A DNA stretch of 64,000 nt from an uncultured Collinsella sp. (lineage in GTDB: Bacteria > Actinomycetota > Coriobacteriia > Coriobacteriales > Coriobacteriaceae): positions 1 through 64,000 of the forward strand of contig CAJLRE010000003.1 in the NCBI GenBank assembly GCA_905208975.1, given 5' to 3'. Numbering within the stretch: position 1 is the first letter of the stretch; every line of letters starts with the position of its first letter. The notes below the pieces were generated by a model. It saw only the letters and a program-made list of their open reading frames with translations. It was not told the origin of the DNA and did no database searches. The position numbers and the translations under genes were made by a program. This document shows positions 53,154-62,180 of this stretch, piece after piece.

Positions 53154-53912
53154 ATGCTGATTGAGACCCTTTCGGTCTTTCCCGAGATGTTTGAGCCCGT
53201 CATGTCCACATCGATTTTGGGCCGCGCCCGCAAGGCCGGCCTTTTTGATTTTAAGGCGTATAACCTGCGCGACTGGACGCACGACCGCCATCGTACCGTC
53301 GATGACGAGCCGTACGGCGGCGGGCAGGGCATGCTCATGAAGGTCGAGCCTATTGTCGAGGCCATCGAGGCTATTAGCTCCGAGGGTCCTAAGCCCACCG
53401 TGGTGTTTTTTACCCCCTGTGGCGAGCCCTTTACACAGCATGTGGCCGAGCGCCTGCTCAAAAGCGAGCGCTTGCTGTTTGTGTGCAGCCGTTACGAGGG
53501 TGTCGACGAGCGTGCCTATGCGTATGCCGACGAGCGCCTGTCGATCGGCGATTACGTGCTCACGGGCGGCGAGCTTCCCGCTATGGTCGTTGCCGATGCC
53601 GTCGTACGCCTGATTCCCGGCGCCCTTGGTGACGAGATGAGCAACGTCGACGAGTCGTTCTCGACCGCCGAGGACGGAGGCCTGCTCGAGTATGCGCAGT
53701 ACACTCGCCCTGCTGAATTCAACGGCGAGGGCGTGCCGCCGGTGCTCGTGAGCGGTGACCATGCCAAGGTTGACGCCTGGCGCCGTAAGAATGCCATCGA
53801 GCGCACCTGCCGCTGGCGTCCTGACCTGATCGAGACGGCACGGCTTACGCCCCAGGAGCGCGCATACGCGCAGGAGATTCTGGACGCTTCGTATTCGCAG
53901 AGCGAGGAGTGA
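53154..53912 (+). CDS. trmD: tRNA (guanine37-N1)-methyltransferase
   Basis: The 252-residue SPOUT methyltransferase opens LIETLSVFPEMFEPVMSTSI, then YGGGQGMLMKVEPI, and the trefoil-knot SAM site CSRYEGVDERAYAYADERLS, IGDYVLTGGELPA. It methylates G37 in tRNAs with a G at 36, preventing +1 frameshifts. AGGGAGGAC precedes the ATG. Its 3' end overlaps the alternative GTG start of the signal peptidase gene. Confidence 0.96.
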   Translation: MLIETLSVFPEMFEPVMSTSILGRARKAGLFDFKAYNLRDWTHDRHRTVDDEPYGGGQGMLMKVEPIVEAIEAISSEGPKPTVVFFTPCGEPFTQHVAERLLKSERLLFVCSRYEGVDERAYAYADERLSIGDYVLTGGELPAMVVADAVVRLIPGALGDEMSNVDESFSTAEDGGLLEYAQYTRPAEFNGEGVPPVLVSGDHAKVDAWRRKNAIERTCRWRPDLIETARLTPQERAYAQEILDASYSQSEE

Positions 53913-53914
53913 GA

Positions 53915-54478
53915 ATGGTTCCATCGCAGCATTCCGCGTTGAGGGGCGCTTTTGAGTGGGTCGCGGTCATCGCGATCGCGCTCGTGGCCACCTTCCTGAT
54001 CCGCACCTTTGTGGTCGAGCCCTTTGTGGTACCCACCGGCTCCATGGAGGACACGATCGAGATTGGCGACCAGATCCTGGCACAAAAGGTGAGCCTCGAG
54101 CTCGGTCAGCCCGTCAAACAGGGTGATATCGTGGTGTTCCACAACCCCGATGTCACTTCCGAGCATGATGTTCTTGTCAAGCGTGTTATTGCCACGGCCG
54201 GCCAGACGGTCGACCTGCAGGACGGCAAGGTGGTCGTTGACGGCCAAGCGCTCGATGAGGACTATACGACGGGCATGAGCTGGCCGCTTTCGGTCCAAGC
54301 GCCTGGCGCCCAGGTGAGTTATCCCTACACCGTTCCCGACGGGTGCGTGTGGGTGATGGGCGACAACCGCGAAAACTCTGCCGACTCGCGCTACTTTGGT
54401 CCCGTCGATCGCTCTGATTTGATCGCTGTGGCGCTTGTGCGCTACTGGCCGCTCAACCGCATCGGCGCTATCGACTAA
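53915..54478 (+). CDS. lepB: signal peptidase I
   Basis: The protein is 187 residues from ATG 53915 (AGGAG at 53905-53909; GTG 53909 would add two residues). It has one membrane helix at about residues 15-32 (VAVIAIALVATFLIRTFVV). The S26 family serine lies in VPTGSMEDTIEIGD (S43), the lysine in LVKRVIATAGQ (K89), and the GDNRENSADSRYFGPV box follows near the C-terminus. It cleaves signal peptides outside the membrane. It sits between trmD and glyQ. Confidence 0.94.
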   Translation: MVPSQHSALRGAFEWVAVIAIALVATFLIRTFVVEPFVVPTGSMEDTIEIGDQILAQKVSLELGQPVKQGDIVVFHNPDVTSEHDVLVKRVIATAGQTVDLQDGKVVVDGQALDEDYTTGMSWPLSVQAPGAQVSYPYTVPDGCVWVMGDNRENSADSRYFGPVDRSDLIAVALVRYWPLNRIGAID

Positions 54479-54537
54479 AAACCGCTATAGTACAGTACCT
54501 AACCGTGTAATCGTTTCGACGAGGGGATATTAGAGGC

Positions 54538-55449
54538 ATGAACGCTTCATCGCTTTCCTTCCAAGACATCATCCTGCGCCTCCAGCAGTACTGGGGCGAG
54601 CAGGGCTGCGTCATTATGCAGCCCTATGACTCCGAGGTCGGTGCCGGTACCTTCCATACCGCGACCACGCTGCGCTCGCTCGGTCCCGCCGAATGGCGCA
54701 CCTGCTATGCGCAGCCCTGCCGCCGTCCCGCCGACGGCCGCTACGGCGAGAACCCTAACCGCATGCAGCACTACTATCAGTTCCAGGTGCTCATTAAGCC
54801 CTCTCCGGTTAATGCTCAGGAGCTTTACCTGGGGTCTCTTGCTGCCATTGGCCTGGACCCCAACGACCATGACGTCCGTTTTGTCGAGGACGACTGGGAG
54901 AGCCCGACGCTGGGCGCCTGGGGCCTTGGCTGGGAGGTCTGGCTCAACGGCATGGAGGTCACGCAGTTCACGTACTTCCAGCAGGTGGGCGGTATCGAGG
55001 TCGACCCCGTGCCCGTCGAGATCACCTATGGCCTGGAGCGTATCGCCATGTACGCTCAGGGCGTCAACTCGGTATACGATCTGGTGTGGAGCTATCTGCC
55101 CGACGGCACGCCCATGACCTACGGCGACGTGTTCCTCGAGAACGAGCGCGAGTTCAGTGCCTATAACTTTGAGGTCGCCAACGTCGAGATGATGCGTCAG
55201 AAGTTTGACGACTACGAGGCCGAGTGCCATTCCTGCCTGGAGCGCAAGCTGCCGTTGCCGGCGTACGACTGTGTCATGAAGTGCAGCCACGCCTTCAACC
55301 TGCTCGATGCCCGCGGCGCCCTGTCCGCGGTCGAGCGTGCCAACTACATCCTGCGCGTCCGCGCCGTCGCCAAGGCGTGCTGCGAGGCCTACATGGCCGA
55401 GGTCGCCGGAGTCAACGAGAATGCCGACCAGGAAGGCGAGGTGGCGTAA
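54538..55449 (+). CDS. glyQ: glycine--tRNA ligase alpha subunit
   Basis: The 303-residue class II synthetase subunit has [39 protein letters not shown], then [23 protein letters not shown] sequence ([18 protein letters not shown]) and [20 protein letters not shown]. It carries the glycine-activating site of the alpha2-beta2 bacterial enzyme. The beta subunit gene starts 3 bases after its stop, so the two are translated together. A GAGG ribosome site lies upstream of the ATG. Confidence 0.97.
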   Translation: MNASSLSFQDIILRLQQYWGEQGCVIMQPYDSEVGAGTFHTATTLRSLGPAEWRTCYAQPCRRPADGRYGENPNRMQHYYQFQVLIKPSPVNAQELYLGSLAAIGLDPNDHDVRFVEDDWESPTLGAWGLGWEVWLNGMEVTQFTYFQQVGGIEVDPVPVEITYGLERIAMYAQGVNSVYDLVWSYLPDGTPMTYGDVFLENEREFSAYNFEVANVEMMRQKFDDYEAECHSCLERKLPLPAYDCVMKCSHAFNLLDARGALSAVERANYILRVRAVAKACCEAYMAEVAGVNENADQEGEVA

Positions 55450-55452
55450 GCC

Positions 55453-57549
55453 ATGGCAGACGCTAAGGATTTCCTGTTTGAGATCGGTACGGAGGAAATG
55501 CCCTCTGCACCGCTGAACAATGCCGTCAAGCAGCTTGGTACCATGATCGCCAAGGGTCTCGACGAGGCCGGTCTGGCCCACGGCGAGGTCCGCGTGATCT
55601 CGAGCCCGCGTCGCCTGGCTGCGCTCGTTGCCGACGTTGCCACCGCGACCGATGAGGTTCACGAGGTCAAGCGTGGCCCCGCGGCAAACATCGCCTTCGA
55701 CGCTGACGGTAACGCCACCAAGGCCGCCCAGGGCTTCGCCCGCAAGTGCGGTGTGGCTGCCGAGGACCTGGTCCGTCGTGAGGATACCGACGGTCGCGAG
55801 TATGTCTTTGCCGAGAAGAACATTCCCTCCGCACCGGCAACCCCGATCCTGACGGCCCTGTGCGAGAAGACCATTGCCGGCCTGCAGTGGCCCAACTACC
55901 GCTCCCAGCGCTGGGGCCACGAGCACGCGACGTTCGTGCGTCCGGTCCGCTGGATTTGCTGCCTTCTGGGCGAGGATGTTGTGCCCGTGTCGTTTGCCGA
56001 CGTGACGAGCGGCAACACCACGCGCGGCCATCGCGTGCTCGGCCCCGGTGACCACGTTGTCGCCAGCCCCGCCGCCTACGAGCAGGTACTCGAGGACGCC
56101 GGCGTGCTTTCTGCCGAGCGCCGTCGCGAGGCCATCCTTGCCGGTATCTCCGAGGTCGAGGCCGCTCGCCCCGGCTGCCATGTCGATACGCCCAAGAAGG
56201 TCTTTGAGGAGGTCATTAACCTCTGCGAGTGGCCGACAGTGCTCGTCGGTACTTTCGACGAGGAGTTCCTCAAGGTCCCGCACGAGATTATCTGCGAGTC
56301 CATGCTCACCAACCAGCGCTACTTCCCGATCTATGACGGGGAGGGCAAGCTGACGCGTGAGTTCGTGGTCGTCTCCAACAGCAAGCCCGAGAACGCCGAG
56401 CGCGTGATCGACGGTAACGAGCGCGTCGTGCGCGCCCGTCTGGACGACGCTAAGTTCTTCTACGAGGAGGACCTGAAGATCTCCCTCGACGAGTTCCGTG
56501 AGCGTCTGTCCAAGGTTGCCTTCCAGGAGAAGCTCGGTAGCGTGCTCGCCAAGTCCGAGCGCATCGAGCAGCTCGCGCTCGCTATCGCCCGCGAGGCTCA
56601 CCTGGGCGCCCATCTTGCCGCCGACGCTGCTCGCGCCGCACACCTGTGCAAGGCAGACCTGGTGTCCAACGCCGTCGTCGAGTTCACGAGCCAGCAGGGC
56701 GTGATGGGCGGTTACTACGCGACCGCGATGGGGGAGAACGACGAGGTCGCCCACGCCATTCGCGATCATTATCGTCCCCGCTTTGCCGGTGACGAGCTGC
56801 CCGAGGGCACCGCTGGCTGCATCGTGGCCTGCGCCGACAAGCTCGATACCATCGCCGGTATCTTTGCCATCGGCGAGCCCCCGACCGGCTCCTCCGACCC
56901 CTACGCGCTGCGTCGTGCCGCTATCGGCATTATCAACATCCTGCGCGACCGTCTGCCGATCGACCCCACGTCGCTCATCGACTTTGCCCTCGAACTCTAC
57001 AGTGAGCAGGGCATTGAGTTCGACGCCGCCGAGGTCGCCCAGCAGGTTCGTGACTTCTTCCATGGCCGCCTGGTGAGCATGGCCCGCGACGAAAAGATTC
57101 CGGCCGATACCGTCGCCGCCGTCTCCGCGGTGCACATCATCGCCCCGTCCGTCTTCTTTGCCCGCTGCGCCGCCCTCGACGAGGCCCGCAAGAACGACGC
57201 TGAGACGTTCGACAACCTGGCGACCGCCTATGCCCGCGCCGCGCATATCTCCAAGCCCGAGCTGGGTGCGGAGTATGACCGCAGCCTGATGGGCGAGGTC
57301 GAGCTTGCGCTCGCCGACGCCTCCGAGGCTGCTCAGACCGCCGTCGATGCCGCCCTTGCTGCCGAGGACTACCCGGCCGCATTTGCCGCCCTCGCCGCCC
57401 TGCGCGCGCCCATCGACCGTTTCTTCGATGAGGTCATGGTCATGGACAAGGACGAGCAGCTTCGCGATAATCGCCTTAAGCTGCTCAACCGCTTCGAGGC
57501 CGTTTTCTCCGGCATTGCCAACATCGGTGAGCTTGCCCGCAAAAAGTAA
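55453..57549 (+). CDS. glyS: glycine--tRNA ligase beta subunit
   Basis: The 698-residue protein has FLFEIGTEEMPSAPLNNAV, RRLAALVADVA, VRPVRWICCLLG, EVINLCEWPTVLVGTFDEEF and DKLDTIAGIFAIGEPPTGSS DPYALRR-type sequence, all typical of GlyS. The C-terminal part includes the HD-like and anticodon-binding-like regions. It recognises tRNA-Gly for the alpha subunit. Length is normal. The long minus-strand frame over it is an artefact of GC-rich codons. Confidence 0.97.
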   Translation: MADAKDFLFEIGTEEMPSAPLNNAVKQLGTMIAKGLDEAGLAHGEVRVISSPRRLAALVADVATATDEVHEVKRGPAANIAFDADGNATKAAQGFARKCGVAAEDLVRREDTDGREYVFAEKNIPSAPATPILTALCEKTIAGLQWPNYRSQRWGHEHATFVRPVRWICCLLGEDVVPVSFADVTSGNTTRGHRVLGPGDHVVASPAAYEQVLEDAGVLSAERRREAILAGISEVEAARPGCHVDTPKKVFEEVINLCEWPTVLVGTFDEEFLKVPHEIICESMLTNQRYFPIYDGEGKLTREFVVVSNSKPENAERVIDGNERVVRARLDDAKFFYEEDLKISLDEFRERLSKVAFQEKLGSVLAKSERIEQLALAIAREAHLGAHLAADAARAAHLCKADLVSNAVVEFTSQQGVMGGYYATAMGENDEVAHAIRDHYRPRFAGDELPEGTAGCIVACADKLDTIAGIFAIGEPPTGSSDPYALRRAAIGIINILRDRLPIDPTSLIDFALELYSEQGIEFDAAEVAQQVRDFFHGRLVSMARDEKIPADTVAAVSAVHIIAPSVFFARCAALDEARKNDAETFDNLATAYARAAHISKPELGAEYDRSLMGEVELALADASEAAQTAVDAALAAEDYPAAFAALAALRAPIDRFFDEVMVMDKDEQLRDNRLKLLNRFEAVFSGIANIGELARKK

Positions 57550-57583
57550 GCCAGCCTGCGCATAAGCGCAAAAGGAGCCCCGC

Positions 57584-58459
57584 ATGGATTGCCCGGTCAC
57601 CGCTCGTCCCACCGTTATCGTTATCTCCGACTCGCTCGGCGATACCGCTTGTGAGGTGGTGCTTGCGGCGTCCGGGCAATTTGATGAAGGGGCTTTTCGC
57701 GTTTTACGCCTGCCCAAGGTGACCTCCGTGGAGCAGGTCAAGTCATTTGTGGGGCCGCGCGTCGATGCCGACCATCGCGATGTCGCCGTGTTCCATACCA
57801 TTGTCGATCCGGCGCTTCGCGCCCGCGTGCTCGATTACCTGGGTATGCTGCATATCCGTTCGGTCGACCTCATCGGCCCGACGCTTGCCGTGCTGTCGTC
57901 GCTCATCGGTGTGCCGCCCAAGTGCGTTGCGGGCGTGATTCACAAGACCGATGACCGCTATTTCCATCGTATCGAGGCCATGGAGTATTTCGTTGAGCAC
58001 GATGACGGTCGTGGTTGCGACGATCTGTCGGGTGCCGATATCGTGCTGCTGGGTGTGTCGCGTACATCCAAGACGCCGCTGTCGATGTATTTAGCCTATC
58101 AGGGCTACAAGGTCGCCAATGTCCCACTGGCGCATGGCATGGAGCCGCCCAAGTCGATTTACGAGGTTAACCCGATGCACCTGTTCGGCCTGATTTCGAC
58201 CGTCGACGTTATTTCTGAGATTCGCGATAGCCGCTTGGGCGATGACTACGCCCGTGCCGTTGCCGGCTCCTATGCCGAGCCTGAGAGCGTGCGCAGCGAG
58301 CTTGAGGAAGCTCGTGCCCTCATGAAGCGCTTAGGCTGCTTTGTTGTGCGTACCGACGGCAAAGCCATCGAGGAAAGCGCTGCCGAGATCATTGCTCACC
58401 TCGAAGAGATTCAAGAGGCAAGAGCCCGCCGTGCCGCCCGCCGCGCTCAACAAAAGTAG
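57584..58459 (+). CDS. ppsR: pyruvate, phosphate dikinase regulatory protein (kinase/pyrophosphorylase)
   Basis: The 291-residue DUF299 protein has VIVISDSLGDTACEVVLAA near residue 12, then the P-loop-like GVSRTSKTPLSMYLAYQGYK near 158-177 and VPLAHGMEPPKSIYEV. It phosphorylates (with ADP) and dephosphorylates a threonine in the central domain of pyruvate phosphate dikinase. It is followed, about 330 bases on, by ppdK, a link that supports the role. AAAGGAG precedes the ATG. Confidence 0.94.
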   Translation: MDCPVTARPTVIVISDSLGDTACEVVLAASGQFDEGAFRVLRLPKVTSVEQVKSFVGPRVDADHRDVAVFHTIVDPALRARVLDYLGMLHIRSVDLIGPTLAVLSSLIGVPPKCVAGVIHKTDDRYFHRIEAMEYFVEHDDGRGCDDLSGADIVLLGVSRTSKTPLSMYLAYQGYKVANVPLAHGMEPPKSIYEVNPMHLFGLISTVDVISEIRDSRLGDDYARAVAGSYAEPESVRSELEEARALMKRLGCFVVRTDGKAIEESAAEIIAHLEEIQEARARRAARRAQQK

Positions 58460-58482
58460 CTCACTTGGGACAAGGTTGTTTG

Positions 58483-58518
58483 GGTAGCTAATTTGGGACG
58501 GGGCTCTTTTAGCTAACC
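58483..58518 (+). repeat. intergenic repeat with TAGCTAA/TTAGCTA ends
   Basis: TAGCTAA (58485-58491) and TTAGCTA (58509-58515) are complementary arms around TTTGGGACGGGGCTCTT, following the ppsR stop. A related element lies at 50436-50466. The hairpin with a T-rich right part may serve as a terminator for ppsR. Confidence 0.5.
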
Positions 58519-58615
58519 AAAGAGAATACTTGGAAATAATGCTGATAAATGGTAAAGCGATTTAGCAAAAACATCACATCCGACCTGCACTTTCCTTGTA
58601 GTGGTATCTTCATAA

Positions 58616-58663
58616 GGTAACCACCTTTACCTACCGTTTACCGCCTGTTTTAGCACGTTTACC
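58616..58663 (+). promoter_or_regulatory. cluster of phased TTTACC boxes upstream of ppdK
   Basis: GGTAA lies at 58616-58620, and TTTACC at 58626-58631, 58637-58642 and 58658-58663; a further GGTAAA is at 58551-58556. The TTTACC boxes are 11 and 21 bases apart, near one and two helical turns, so one protein could bind along one DNA face. They lie 123-170 bases before the ppdK start. TATAGT at 58705-58710 is a possible -10. The rest of the 58460-58785 gap holds the repeat at 58483-58518 and nothing else I recognise. Confidence 0.4.
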
Positions 58664-58785
58664 AAACCGCGCACCCTCTGCTCAAGCCTGCCCAAAACCC
58701 GCCGTATAGTTCCCTCACGGCCTGCATCCGGCGGGTCGATTCGTTACCAACGTCGTGCGCGTAAGCGCATGGAAGGGGAAGTATC

Positions 58786-61536
58786 GTGAGCGATTGCAAG
58801 AGGGTTTACCGTTTTGGAACCGACGCCCAGGGCACCTGTGTCACCGAGGGCGACAAGTCCATGAACTTCGTGCTTGGCGGCAAGGGCGCTAACCTTGCAG
58901 AGATGAGCCGTATCGGTCTGCCGGTTCCCGGTGGCTTTACCATTACCTGCCAGACCTGTGTCGAGTACTCCGGTGCCGGCAACGTCTGGCCCGAAGGCGC
59001 ACTCGATGAGATCGTTGCCGCTGAGGCGGACCTCGAGGCCCGTTGCGGCAAGAAACTCGGCGATGCCTCCGATCCGCTGCTCGTGTCGGTTCGCTCGGGC
59101 GCTCCGTTCTCCATGCCCGGCATGATGGACACGGTTCTCAACCTGGGCCTCAACGACGATTCCGTCCAGGGCCTTATCGCGCAGACGCAAAACCCGCGCT
59201 TTGCCTGGGATAGCTACCGCCGCTTTATCCAGATGTTCTCCAACGTCGTCATGGGCGTCGATGCCGACTTGTTCGAGAATGCCCTGACCCAGGCCCGCCT
59301 GGTCGCCGGCGTTCGTGTCGATTCCGAGCTTTCGGCCGAGGACCTGCAGGAGCTCGTCGAGACCTTTAAGGGCATCTTCTCCGAGAACGTCGAGGCGACC
59401 CTGTATCCCGAGCTCGAGGTCGCCGACGGTAAGCCCGTCTTCCCGCACGATCCGGAGCTCCAGCTGCGCCTTGCCATCCAGGCCGTCTTTGGCAGCTGGA
59501 TGAACGAGCGCGCCTGCATCTACCGCAAGCAGCACGGCATTTCCGACGAGCTCGGCACCGCCGTCAACGTCCAGGCCATGGCCTTTGGCAACAAGGGCGA
59601 GACCTCGGCGACCGGCGTCGCCTTTACGCGCAACCCGGCCGACGGAACCAAGGAGTTCTATGGCGACTTTTTGGTGAATGCCCAGGGCGAGGACGTCGTC
59701 GCCGGCATCCGAAACACCGAGCCCATCGACGACCTCAAGACCACCTCGGGCCTCGAGTCCGCAGGCGAGGAGCTCGAGCGCGTGTTCCTGACGCTCGAGG
59801 ATCATTACCGCGATATGTGCGATATCGAGTTTACCATCGAGCAGGGCAAGCTCTGGATGCTCCAGACCCGCGTGGGCAAGCGCACCGCCACTGCCGCCCT
59901 GCGCATTGCTATCGAAATGGTCGAGGAGGGCCTCATCACCCGCGAGGAGGCTGTGAGCCGCATCGATCCCGCGCAGCTCGACCAGCTCCTGCACCCGCAG
60001 TTCGACGCCTCCAAGAAGTACGAGGCCCTGGCCAGCGGCCTTAACGCCAGCCCTGGTGCCGCCGTGGGCGAGGTCGTGTTCTCGAGTGATGACGCCGTCG
60101 CGCGTTCCGCCGAGGGCCACAAGGTCATTCTGGTCCGCTGGGAGACCAACCCCGACGACCTGAAGGGCATGGTCGCCGCCGAGGGCATCCTGACCAGCCA
60201 CGGTGGCAAGACGAGCCATGCCGCCGTTATCGCCCGCGGCATGGGTACGCCCTGCGTTTGCGGCGTTGAGCGCTTCCACATTGACGCGGCAGAGAAGGTC
60301 GTGCGCATCGAGGGCAGCGACCGCGTGCTGCGCGAGGGCGATGTCATCTCCATCGACGGCACCCAGGGTATCGTCGTCGACGGCGCGGTCGACCTGGTCT
60401 CTGCAGAGCTCACCGGCGACCTGGACACCATCCTGTCTTGGGCTGATGAGATCCGTTTGGACGAGACCTGCGGCCACGCCAACCACGTGCGCGTTAACGC
60501 CGACAACCCCGAGGATGCTGCACTCGCGCTCGAGTTTGGCGCCGAGGCCATCGGTCTGTGCCGCACCGAGCACATGTTCCTGGGCGATCGCAAGAACATC
60601 ATCCAGAGCTTTATCCTGTCTGACGATGAGGCCGTGAAGCAGCAGGCCCTGGCCGACCTGCTCAAGGTTCAGACCGAGGACTTCCTGGCGATGTTCAAGA
60701 CCATGTCCGGTCGCGATGTGGTCGTCCGCCTGCTCGATCCGCCGCTTCATGAGTTCCTGGATAATCCTCGCGAGCTCGAGGTCGCCATCACCAAGAAGGA
60801 GGCCGCCGGCGCTCCCGAGGAGGAGCTCGCTGCCCTGCGCGCCCGCCTGCGTCGCATTGACGGCATGGTCGAGTCCAACCCCATGCTGGGCTTGCGCGGC
60901 GTGCGCCTGTCCGTCGTCTTTGGCGATCTGCCGCTCATGCAGGTTCGCGCCGTCGCCACGGCCGCTGCCCGCCTTATCAAGGAGGGTGTCGACCCGCGCC
61001 CCGAGATCATGGTTCCGCTCGTTTCCATCACGGCCGAGCATGTCCAGACCCGCGAGGTTATCGAGCGCGTGATCGCCGAGGTTTCCGCCGAGGAAGGCGT
61101 CGAGCTCAATATTCCCGTGGGCACGATGCTCGAGCTGCCGCGTGCCTGCATGGTCGCTGACGAGATCGCCCATCATGCCGACTTCTTCTGCTTTGGCACC
61201 AACGACCTCACCCAGACGACCTTTGGCTTCTCGCGCGATGACGCCGAGGTCAAGTTCATCCCGCTGTACATGCATAAAAAGATTCTGAAAGACAACCCCT
61301 TCGAGACCATCGACGCGGCGGTGCTGGAGCTCGTGCGCTTGGCCGTCGAGAAGGGCCGCGCCACCAATCCCGACATGCACTTTGGCGTGTGCGGCGAGCA
61401 CGGCGGCGACCCCAAGTCCATCAAGGGCCTGTTTAACGTGGCCGACGTGGACTACGTGTCCTGCTCGCCCTATCGCGTGCCCCTCGCGCGCCTGGCTGCC
61501 GCTCAGGCCAAGCTCGAGGCCAAGCGTTCCGCCTAA
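58786..61536 (+). CDS. ppdK: pyruvate, phosphate dikinase
   Basis: The 916-residue protein starts at GTG 58786 (GGAAGGGGAAG upstream). The nucleotide-binding half has GGKGANLAEMSRIGLPVPGG and SVRSGAPFSMPGMMDTVLNL. The phosphohistidine domain has GGKTSHAAVIARGMG, and the PEP/pyruvate half has the LCRTEHMFL and FCFGTNDLTQTTFGFSRDD motifs. It interconverts ATP, phosphate and pyruvate with AMP, PPi and PEP. The regulatory threonine lies beside the phosphohistidine in GKTSH and would be the target of the upstream PpsR protein. Length is typical. Confidence 0.97.
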   Translation: MSDCKRVYRFGTDAQGTCVTEGDKSMNFVLGGKGANLAEMSRIGLPVPGGFTITCQTCVEYSGAGNVWPEGALDEIVAAEADLEARCGKKLGDASDPLLVSVRSGAPFSMPGMMDTVLNLGLNDDSVQGLIAQTQNPRFAWDSYRRFIQMFSNVVMGVDADLFENALTQARLVAGVRVDSELSAEDLQELVETFKGIFSENVEATLYPELEVADGKPVFPHDPELQLRLAIQAVFGSWMNERACIYRKQHGISDELGTAVNVQAMAFGNKGETSATGVAFTRNPADGTKEFYGDFLVNAQGEDVVAGIRNTEPIDDLKTTSGLESAGEELERVFLTLEDHYRDMCDIEFTIEQGKLWMLQTRVGKRTATAALRIAIEMVEEGLITREEAVSRIDPAQLDQLLHPQFDASKKYEALASGLNASPGAAVGEVVFSSDDAVARSAEGHKVILVRWETNPDDLKGMVAAEGILTSHGGKTSHAAVIARGMGTPCVCGVERFHIDAAEKVVRIEGSDRVLREGDVISIDGTQGIVVDGAVDLVSAELTGDLDTILSWADEIRLDETCGHANHVRVNADNPEDAALALEFGAEAIGLCRTEHMFLGDRKNIIQSFILSDDEAVKQQALADLLKVQTEDFLAMFKTMSGRDVVVRLLDPPLHEFLDNPRELEVAITKKEAAGAPEEELAALRARLRRIDGMVESNPMLGLRGVRLSVVFGDLPLMQVRAVATAAARLIKEGVDPRPEIMVPLVSITAEHVQTREVIERVIAEVSAEEGVELNIPVGTMLELPRACMVADEIAHHADFFCFGTNDLTQTTFGFSRDDAEVKFIPLYMHKKILKDNPFETIDAAVLELVRLAVEKGRATNPDMHFGVCGEHGGDPKSIKGLFNVADVDYVSCSPYRVPLARLAAAQAKLEAKRSA

Positions 61537-61574
61537 CGTTTTGGGTTTAGACGCCTAGCGTAGCCCCCTTCATG

Positions 61575-61602
61575 CCGCCCGTCTCATTCGTGAGACGGGC
61601 GG
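61575..61602 (+). terminator. terminator after ppdK
   Basis: CCGCCCGTCTC (61575-61585) pairs perfectly with GAGACGGGCGG (61592-61602) around ATTCGT. TTATCATG follows, with GGGTTTTGTCTTTTTG further down. It separates ppdK from rplS. Confidence 0.75.
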
Positions 61603-61648
61603 TTATCATGTGCGGGTTTTGTCTTTTTGTCTGCGTGAAAAAATGTTC

Positions 61649-61676
61649 TTGCAGCAGAAACCCGCGCGTGTATACT
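61649..61676 (+). promoter_or_regulatory. promoter of rplS
   Basis: TTGCAG at 61649-61654 and TATACT at 61671-61676 have a 16-base spacer, about 70 bases before the L19 start. Confidence 0.6.
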
Positions 61677-61745
61677 CGAATACGTTTGTTCAACTACGTG
61701 CCGGCCAAGGTGGTACGGCACCTCTAGAAGAGTAAGGAATTGCAC

Positions 61746-62087
61746 ATGGATTACATCCGCGCAATCGAGCGTCAGCAGATCCGCGAGGACATTCCTCAGG
61801 TTCGCGTCGCCGACAACGTCAAGGTTCACTACCGCATTAAGGAAGGCGACCGCGAGCGCATTCAGGTCTTCCAGGGCGACGTCATCCGCATGGCCGGCGC
61901 CGGTGCCCGCGAGACCTTCACCGTCCGCAAGATGTCCTTCGGTGTCGGTGTTGAGCGTACCTTCCCGCTTCACAGCCCCAAGATCGCCAAGCTCGAGGTC
62001 GTTCGTCATGGTCGCGTCCGTCGCGCCAAGCTGTACTACCTCCGCGACAAGGTGGGCAAGGCTGCTCGCATCCCCGAGAAGCGCTAA
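61746..62087 (+). CDS. rplS: 50S ribosomal protein L19
   Basis: The protein is 113 residues from ATG 61746 (AAGGA at 61735-61739); TTG 61740 is in frame but poorly placed. [20 protein letters not shown], then [20 protein letters not shown] and [18 protein letters not shown] are the L19 signature. It sits at the 30S-50S interface. A strong hairpin follows the gene. Confidence 0.97.
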   Translation: MDYIRAIERQQIREDIPQVRVADNVKVHYRIKEGDRERIQVFQGDVIRMAGAGARETFTVRKMSFGVGVERTFPLHSPKIAKLEVVRHGRVRRAKLYYLRDKVGKAARIPEKR

Positions 62088-62121
62088 GAAGATCGCAGCG
62101 TCTGTCCACTCGCTTGGACAC

Positions 62122-62151
62122 AAGGGTCACCTTCGGGTGGCCCTTCTTTTT
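62122..62151 (+). terminator. terminator after rplS
   Basis: AAGGGTCACC (62122-62131) and GGTGGCCCTT (62136-62145), with one mismatch-like G-T pair, enclose a UUCG tetraloop, followed by CTTTTTATC. Confidence 0.9.
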
Positions 62152-62180
62152 ATCTGATTTGCATGCAAGGAGGGCCTGGT

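Noticed and set aside
54547..57801. Very long minus-strand open frame (1084 codons) over glyQ-glyS
   Set aside because: It is the antisense mirror of GC-rich codons in two certain genes, rich in Gly/Val/His/Asp with no motif and no ribosome site.
58744..61401. 885-codon minus-strand frame over ppdK
   Set aside because: Antisense artefact of strong third-position GC bias; the plus-strand gene is unmistakable.
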